From positions 1-6,996 of the forward strand of contig JAFGJA010000015.1 of NCBI GenBank assembly GCA_016929355.1: 6,996 nucleotides of DNA, written 5' to 3'. Position 1 is the stretch's first letter. Each line of letters opens with the position of its first letter. Below the pieces are notes generated by a model. It was not told where the DNA came from, ran no database searches, and saw nothing but the letters and a program-made list of their open reading frames with translations. Shown one piece after another: positions 6,601 through 6,996 of the stretch. The DNA comes from Anaerolineae bacterium. Its GTDB lineage: Bacteria; Chloroflexota; Anaerolineae; Aggregatilineales; Aggregatilineaceae. The translations under genes and the position numbers were made by a program.

Positions 6601-6864
6601 CATCCCTTGATTGATCGCGTCCGATTGTCCGGTATCCGCTTCTGCGATCAACGTCACATGCGGGAACGAGGCGGCTAATTCACGGCTGCCATCGGTTGAT
6701 CCCGGATCACAAACAAAATGTTCAAGCGGTGGATACGTTTGATCACGCACCGAGGCCAAACACGTCGCTAAAAACGTGGCCTGATTCAAACTCGGTGTAA
6801 TGACTGAGATCGTAAGTTGTTGTTCGGGTGGGTATTCAGTCACAGTGATTCTCTGGGAACACAT
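694..6864 (-). CDS. Giant multidomain glycan assembly protein: GT2 - MptE/Maf-like - GT4 - TM hairpin - two GT42-like domains - methyltransferase
   Basis: This 2056-residue ORF is uninterrupted and ends in TAG at 696-694. Domains in order: GT2 glycosyltransferase (about 18-235); MptE/Maf-like GNGPSL domain (about 378-582); GT4-type glycosyltransferase (about 604-972); Pro-rich linker (about 978-1003); two adjacent hydrophobic helices (about 1025-1071); heptad coiled coil (about 1087-1160); GNGPSL domain copy A (about 1171-1400); 11-residue-repeat coiled coil (1423-1477); GNGPSL domain copy B (about 1507-1741); second 11-residue-repeat coil (1764-1807); SAM methyltransferase (about 1808-2056). 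No signal peptide is seen, and positive residues flank both sides of the hairpin, so all catalytic parts probably face the cytoplasm. The protein likely builds and modifies a cell-surface glycan; acceptor and sugars are unknown. The start is uncertain. ATG 6864 has GGGG only two bases upstream. GTG at 6843 (residue 8) has AGAGA six bases upstream and would also keep the whole GT2 domain. A strong internal SD and GTG at residue 1006 suggest an ancestral or still active second start. The cytidylyltransferase gene follows 12 bases downstream. Confidence 0.9.
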   Translation of the reverse strand: MCSQRITVTEYPPEQQLTISVITPSLNQATFLATCLASVRDQTYPPLEHFVCDPGSTDGSRELAASFPHVTLIAEADTGQSDAINQGMQRAAGDIIAWINSDDYYATPDVFARVVARFQQPDAPDMVYGNAVYVDENGVWLRNAFVNDAPDTLPWTLHYQVGLIQPAVFIKRAAMQRVGLLRADLHFALDYDYWIRCVKAGITVAYLDEQLAVARYHLDNKTYGQRDKSYAEICALVKTHFGYVNHVWLRSYAEYLVEGYDGIMTQAATHDLTNEAAVVRTYRQLLRAYNTDYDAYRVLQDHARERSYRDTWQEMQRLGIAPAAPVQPVPVGKIAPADHSTFTVGSRQWAIAENWLQQQIARSRVFLQGRMQSRQHDTCVIVGNGPSLQATDLALLAGHDVIISNNAFLSEELLKHATYFTVVNYLVAEQSSAMINRLEGVAKIVPCWLAYCIQPDERTYFVNATGHRQFSTDIFENMSWRHTVSFFNMQLAYGLGYRKVVLIGFDHSYVQPPGVVEGAIIDQTTDDENHFDPTYFKGKKWQAADVAKMEEVYLLAREAFAADGREIVNCTVGGQLEVFRRGDLQHELDCVSSRPDQPRTETLPRTLIIDMTAMDSLSATGQLKSTLFADFPPGDLLQVFAVGDEVGLYVPASQTQQIMPLADIRCACQSFNPAVIYYRPVVETPQFDQLVQFLIDQLHVPLVMHIMDDWIERLRYQDAAAYASADHALRHLLAQADGRLSISTKMAAEYERRYGLTFVPVANCITPDHWPTRAMIQQRAYGAETFTIRYMGGLAEDMTYTSVVEIAQAVDRLQDTVACRFEIYTMPYWKANVLPAVQGLRGVAVYDSEPALPDYQRLLTSADAMVIAYNFDEVSIRYTRLSMANKLPECMASGAVLLAYGPLAIHTIDYLRASEAAVVVSTQGVEQLAETIRELATAPERCRTLALAAHDFVCEQRNCHRTRQRFQDVLLKAASQRRSTPADRAAHDDPPPAQDPLPPLKETASVSKGFWRNRLTRIMTYYAGPPGALALAIVLCAGLAFALPALALPLGLVSALLGLALVGNAVIGIYQNMTRIGQRADLNFTNVDTLQTEITTITDELSRLKRQDRQIREQSSGQIIDLDAQVVQQKKQFEAHRHATQASLSLLNKHLQFVERYSAQARRQTLRFRHDTHLFILGNGPSLRDFDFHRLSGFDTLGMNAAYRHWDRIDWYPTYYCCMDTTVIMSHADEIYRLIQEQDQNGIRLFFLRETILERYPSLLEHPAVLFLEYEREYQPVLQARRITTGGQSALWGVYLGYTELYLLGIDLNYVEVIDDAALIEGSVLEITQTPDHNPNYFFDDYQQAGDRYHLPNPNPDSPVQMASWHEVQTILQDTNISITNCNPQSALRIFPVMDLDVVLDQLDAPPPLTTLPEFAHLSRQMTHLEKRIADQSTQLATQVTSRVTQLEGQLTQQMTRLEGQIAQQMPHFAAQYQTLQTRLAALGHHIQYLDQLAAQARRQTLRFAHDTRLLIVGNGPSLRDFDFHRLDSFDTVGMNAAYRHWDRIGWYPTYYCCMDTVVMLSHADAIYRLIQERAQNGIRLFFLREAILERYPVLRGHPAVFFLEQEQTYQPLLQAQPITTGGHAVLWGVYLGYTDLYLLGIDLNYMDRINGTATVDGPSSDDPLLEMTRTPAQNPNYFFDDYQQIGDRFPVPNPDPAAPTHRASWQAVQAVIQGTGVTVTNCNAQSALQLFSFMDLDLVLNQFATQPPAALSPEFAALTHHVTQLEEQIAQQVTHFENELAQQVAQLEDQVADQMKAAQQELKLDLVASGALTKRSYAHFSRGLTEQDMQTFTNEWSKKLGFKLTRQPLAYMVNRINTAENMCRGRLATNVQDILLRALIVRSVPTTTIRILEIGTLFGLGAGLLYDLNRDYFETIQLTLIDPLTGYYQQGLRDIITDQPVNERILRENLQTLGVPPAQVDLIPHYSTDDAAIARVHQAPVDVMVVDGDHSYAGVKMDCELYLDTVERGGYLILDDYQADDWPEVTRFVDEELRQHEQLVFVGAGWRTAVFRKIV
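697..1443 (-). other. Domain: class I SAM-dependent methyltransferase (Methyltransf_24 type), residues ~1808-2056
   Basis: RILEIGTLFGLGAG (1891-1904) is motif I, the SAM-binding glycine loop. LTLIDPLTGYY (1919-1929) supplies the acidic residue after strand 2 (Asp1923) expected to bind the SAM ribose. VDVMVVDGDHSYAGVKMD (1982-1999) and GGYLILDDYQ (2010-2019) are the metal/acidic motifs typical of the Methyltransf_24 and cephalosporin-hydroxylase-like group common in O-antigen and capsule clusters. The domain is complete and ends with VFRKIV just before the stop. Likely role: O-methylation of a sugar, possibly a chain-capping step; target not identifiable. Confidence 0.82.
1444..1575 (-). repeat. 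11-residue (hendecad) coiled-coil repeats, set 2, residues 1764-1807
   Basis: Three strong units, TQLEEQIAQQV, THFENELAQQV and AQLEDQVADQM (1764-1796), are followed by a weaker KAAQQELKLDL. They have the same pattern as set 1, including the QQ(V/M) ends, which suggests expansion of one ancestral 33-base unit. The coil links GT42-like copy B to the methyltransferase. Confidence 0.7.
1549..2406 (-). repeat. Tandem duplication, copy B: second GT42-like GNGPSL domain plus start of coil (residues 1487-1772)
   Basis: Copy B repeats copy A almost motif for motif: ARRQTLRF (1497-1504), IVGNGPSLRDFDF (1512-1524), NAAYRHWDRI (1536-1545), WYPTYYCCMDT (1547-1557), PITTGG (1618-1623), LLGIDLNY (1639-1646), NPNYFFDDYQQ (1675-1685) and VTNCNAQSAL (1720-1729). 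Identity extends to silent positions; for example 2294-2322 is identical over 29 bases to 3302-3330. B differs from A at several places that may matter for catalysis: Arg1282 becomes Pro1618, His1333 becomes Gln1674 and His1350 becomes Pro1691. It may therefore have a different activity or be a non-catalytic sugar- or acceptor-binding module. Confidence 0.7.
2434..2598 (-). repeat. 11-residue (hendecad) coiled-coil repeats, set 1, residues 1423-1477
   Basis: Four clear 33-base/11-residue units run in register: THLEKRIADQS, TQLATQVTSRV, TQLEGQLTQQM and TRLEGQIAQQM (1423-1466). A weaker fifth unit starts at PHF (1467). Each unit has hydrophobic residues at positions 3, 7 and 11 of the unit as written, the last partly polar. 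Hendecad spacing gives a straight or slightly right-handed coiled coil, unlike the heptads of coil 1. It separates the two GT42-like copies. Confidence 0.7.
2572..3414 (-). repeat. Tandem duplication, copy A: GT42 sialyltransferase-like GNGPSL domain plus start of coil (residues 1151-1431)
   Basis: Copy A aligns with copy B (residues 1487-1772) at a constant offset of 336 residues up to GIDLNY, then 341 because of a five-residue insertion in B. The domain contains LFILGNGPSLRDFDF (1174-1188), DTLGMNAAYRHW (1195-1206), YYCCMDT (1215-1221), RRITTGG (1281-1287), LGYTELYLLGIDLNY (1296-1310), HNPNYFFDDYQQ (1333-1344) and ITNCNPQSAL (1379-1388). The order GNGPSL(K/R) - N - (R)IT(S/T)G - LGY.E(I/L)YL.GID matches the CMP-binding core of Campylobacter GT42 sialyltransferases (CstI/CstII) as I remember them. 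Arg1282 falls where CstII has Arg129. A CMP-nonulosonate-dependent transferase is a reasonable prediction, supported by the cytidylyltransferase gene next door, but function is not proven. Confidence 0.7.
3385..3606 (-). other. Coiled coil 1 (heptad type), residues ~1087-1160
   Basis: Directly after the membrane hairpin, residues 1087-1160 are rich in Gln, Glu, Arg, Lys and Leu/Ile. Hydrophobic residues recur every three to four positions (for example ITTITDELSRLKRQ, 1094-1107). It likely forms a helical stalk or oligomerisation region between membrane and first GT42-like domain. It lacks the regular 11-residue repeats of the two later coils. Confidence 0.6.
3652..3792 (-). other. Two-helix membrane hairpin, residues ~1025-1071
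   Basis: Residues 1025-1071 are almost entirely Gly, Ala, Leu, Val and Ile, broken by LPALALP near 1043-1049, giving two hydrophobic spans of about 20 residues with a very short turn. The N-terminal flank (KGFWRNRLTRIM) and C-terminal flank (MTRIGQR) both carry Arg/Lys, so by the positive-inside rule both ends are cytoplasmic. This would hold the enzyme on the inner face of the membrane without exporting any domain. No other hydrophobic span of this length is seen in the protein. Confidence 0.75.
3847..3865 (-). promoter_or_regulatory. Internal Shine-Dalgarno and GTG start inside the giant gene (residue V1006)
   Basis: On the minus strand AAAGGAG (3865-3859) is followed by nine bases (ACTGCCTCT) and an in-frame GTG at 3849-3847. 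The peptide from there, VSKGFWRNRLTRIM, looks like a natural N-terminus of a membrane-anchored protein, and its first codons (AGT AAA GGT TTT TGG CGT AAT CGT TTA) are AT-rich compared with the surrounding gene, as is common at true starts. Upstream lies a Pro/Asp-rich low-complexity linker (978-1003), and downstream comes the membrane hairpin. Initiation here would give a 1051-residue protein with the hairpin, both GT42-like domains and the methyltransferase. It may be a relic of a gene fusion or an active second start. Confidence 0.5.
3949..5055 (-). other. Domain: GT4-type glycosyltransferase (GT-B fold), residues ~604-972
   Basis: The N-terminal half contains LVMHIMDDWIERL (702-714), a DDW segment common in GT4 enzymes of polysaccharide clusters, then ISTKMAAEYERRYG (742-755) and VPVANCI (759-765), the usual end of the N-domain. 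The C-terminal Rossmann half starts with FTIRYMGGLAEDM (786-798). It contains LSMANKLPECMASGAVLLAYGP (881-902), the nucleotide-sugar binding region. Glu889 matches the second Glu of the classical EX7E motif. The residue at the first Glu position (881) is Leu, as I recall for some GT4-like subfamilies. Predicted retaining glycosyltransferase; sugar unknown. Confidence 0.8.
5119..5733 (-). other. Domain: MptE/Maf-like (DUF115 type) GNGPSL domain, residues ~378-582
   Basis: It begins with CVIVGNGPSL (379-388), then VIISNNAFLS (401-410). TVSFFNMQLAYGLGYRKVVLIGFDHSY (483-509) covers the core helix and strand, and the domain ends with NHFDPTYF (529-536) and EIVNCTVGGQLEVF (566-579). This is the common form of the domain often annotated as 6-hydroxymethylpterin pyrophosphokinase MptE-like, which is also the core of Campylobacter/Magnetospirillum Maf flagellin glycosyltransferases. 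In a surface-glycan protein, a sugar-transfer role is more plausible than pterin chemistry, but that is inference. It is the most diverged of the three GNGPSL domains here: it lacks the TTGG/TSG motif present in the other two. Confidence 0.75.
6160..6813 (-). other. Domain: GT2 family glycosyltransferase (GT-A fold), residues ~18-235
   Basis: The domain opens with TISVITPSLNQATFL, the usual first strand and helix of GT2 enzymes. The nucleotide-binding acidic patch is DPGSTDGS (53-60), with Pro where Gly is usual. GQSDAINQG (79-87) precedes the metal-binding DXD-type motif INSDDYY (D102, D103). QPAVFIKR (165-172) and FALDYDYW (187-194) match the acceptor side and catalytic-base region of wall and capsule GT2 enzymes. 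The family uses nucleotide-diphosphate sugars and inverts the anomeric centre. All core motifs are present, so the domain is expected to be active. Sugar specificity cannot be inferred. Confidence 0.9.
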
Positions 6865-6890
6865 TGCCCCGCATCTGACATGCCATGCGT

Positions 6891-6907
6891 TGTCTTTGGG
6901 TAAGACA
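6891..6907 (-). promoter_or_regulatory. Short inverted repeat at the predicted 5' end of the mRNA
   Basis: TGTCTT and AAGACA form a perfect six-base stem around a five-base loop (ACCCA on the minus strand). The stem begins at or next to the predicted transcription start. It could be a 5' stabilising hairpin in the mRNA or a small operator; the sequence alone does not decide. Confidence 0.35.
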
Positions 6908-6914
6908 CGCGCGC

Positions 6915-6923
6915 ATTATAGCA
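6915..6923 (-). promoter_or_regulatory. Extended -10 promoter element (TGCTATAAT)
   Basis: The minus strand reads TGCTATAAT, a perfect -10 hexamer with the TG extension, in an otherwise GC-rich stretch. At 17-base spacing the -35 position reads AGCATC, a poor match, which an extended -10 can tolerate. Predicted transcription start is near 6908, leaving a leader of about 44 bases before the ATG at 6864. It would drive the giant gene and the following cytidylyltransferase gene. Confidence 0.65.
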
Positions 6924-6973
6924 CGCGCAGTGGGGGAGATGCTACCTTGCGGCTCAGATCGTAAGCAGTACAC

Positions 6974-6989
6974 CCCATTACAGAATGGG
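6974..6989. repeat. Short inverted repeat near the window edge
   Basis: CCCATT and AATGGG form a perfect six-base stem with a four-base loop (ACAG on the plus strand). No clear T-run follows on either strand inside the window, so a terminator call is not justified. It lies about 50 bases upstream of the -10 and could belong to the end of a neighbouring gene outside the window. Confidence 0.3.
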
Positions 6990-6996
6990 CCGTTTA

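Noticed and set aside
6836..6886. Possible 16-codon upstream ORF (ATG at 6886, TGA at 6838-6836) overlapping the start of the giant gene out of frame
   Set aside because: It lacks a good Shine-Dalgarno, is very short and encodes nothing recognisable. Several ATGs by chance in a GCATG-rich leader explain it as well.

Overview
The window is bacterial, moderately GC-rich (mid-50s percent by eye) and fully coding except for its last ~130 bases. Everything supported lies on the minus strand: one very large gene (6864 down to 694) followed after 12 bases by a second gene (681 down to the window edge). The taxon cannot be named from the sequence; multi-domain surface-glycan enzymes of this kind occur in several phyla (for example Chloroflexota, Cyanobacteria and sulfur-oxidising Gammaproteobacteria), and I do not choose between them.

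Layout in transcription order (right to left). 6996-6865 is the upstream region, with a clear extended -10 promoter (TGCTATAAT), a short perfect hairpin at the predicted 5' end of the mRNA, and a second short inverted repeat at the window edge. 6864-694 encodes a 2056-residue protein: a GT2 (GT-A fold) glycosyltransferase; an MptE/Maf-like 'GNGPSL' domain; a GT4-type (GT-B) glycosyltransferase; a Pro-rich linker; a two-helix membrane hairpin; a coiled coil; a tandem pair of further GNGPSL domains that resemble GT42 sialyltransferases, each followed by a coiled coil built from 11-residue repeats; and a C-terminal class I SAM-dependent methyltransferase. 681-1 encodes the first 227 residues of a CMP-sialate (acylneuraminate) synthetase-like cytidylyltransferase, cut by the window edge.

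How they may work together (inference): the small enzyme would make a CMP-activated nonulosonic acid (sialic, legionaminic or pseudaminic acid-like), the donor used by GT42 sialyltransferases and by Maf flagellin glycosyltransferases. The giant protein carries three domains with sequence hallmarks of that broad group, two classical glycosyltransferase domains and a methyltransferase. It could act as a membrane-tethered, coiled-coil-spaced, single-chain assembly line for a nonulosonate-containing surface glycan or glycoprotein. The second half of the giant gene has its own Shine-Dalgarno-like sequence and GTG codon (3849), so it may be the product of a gene fusion or may still be translated separately.
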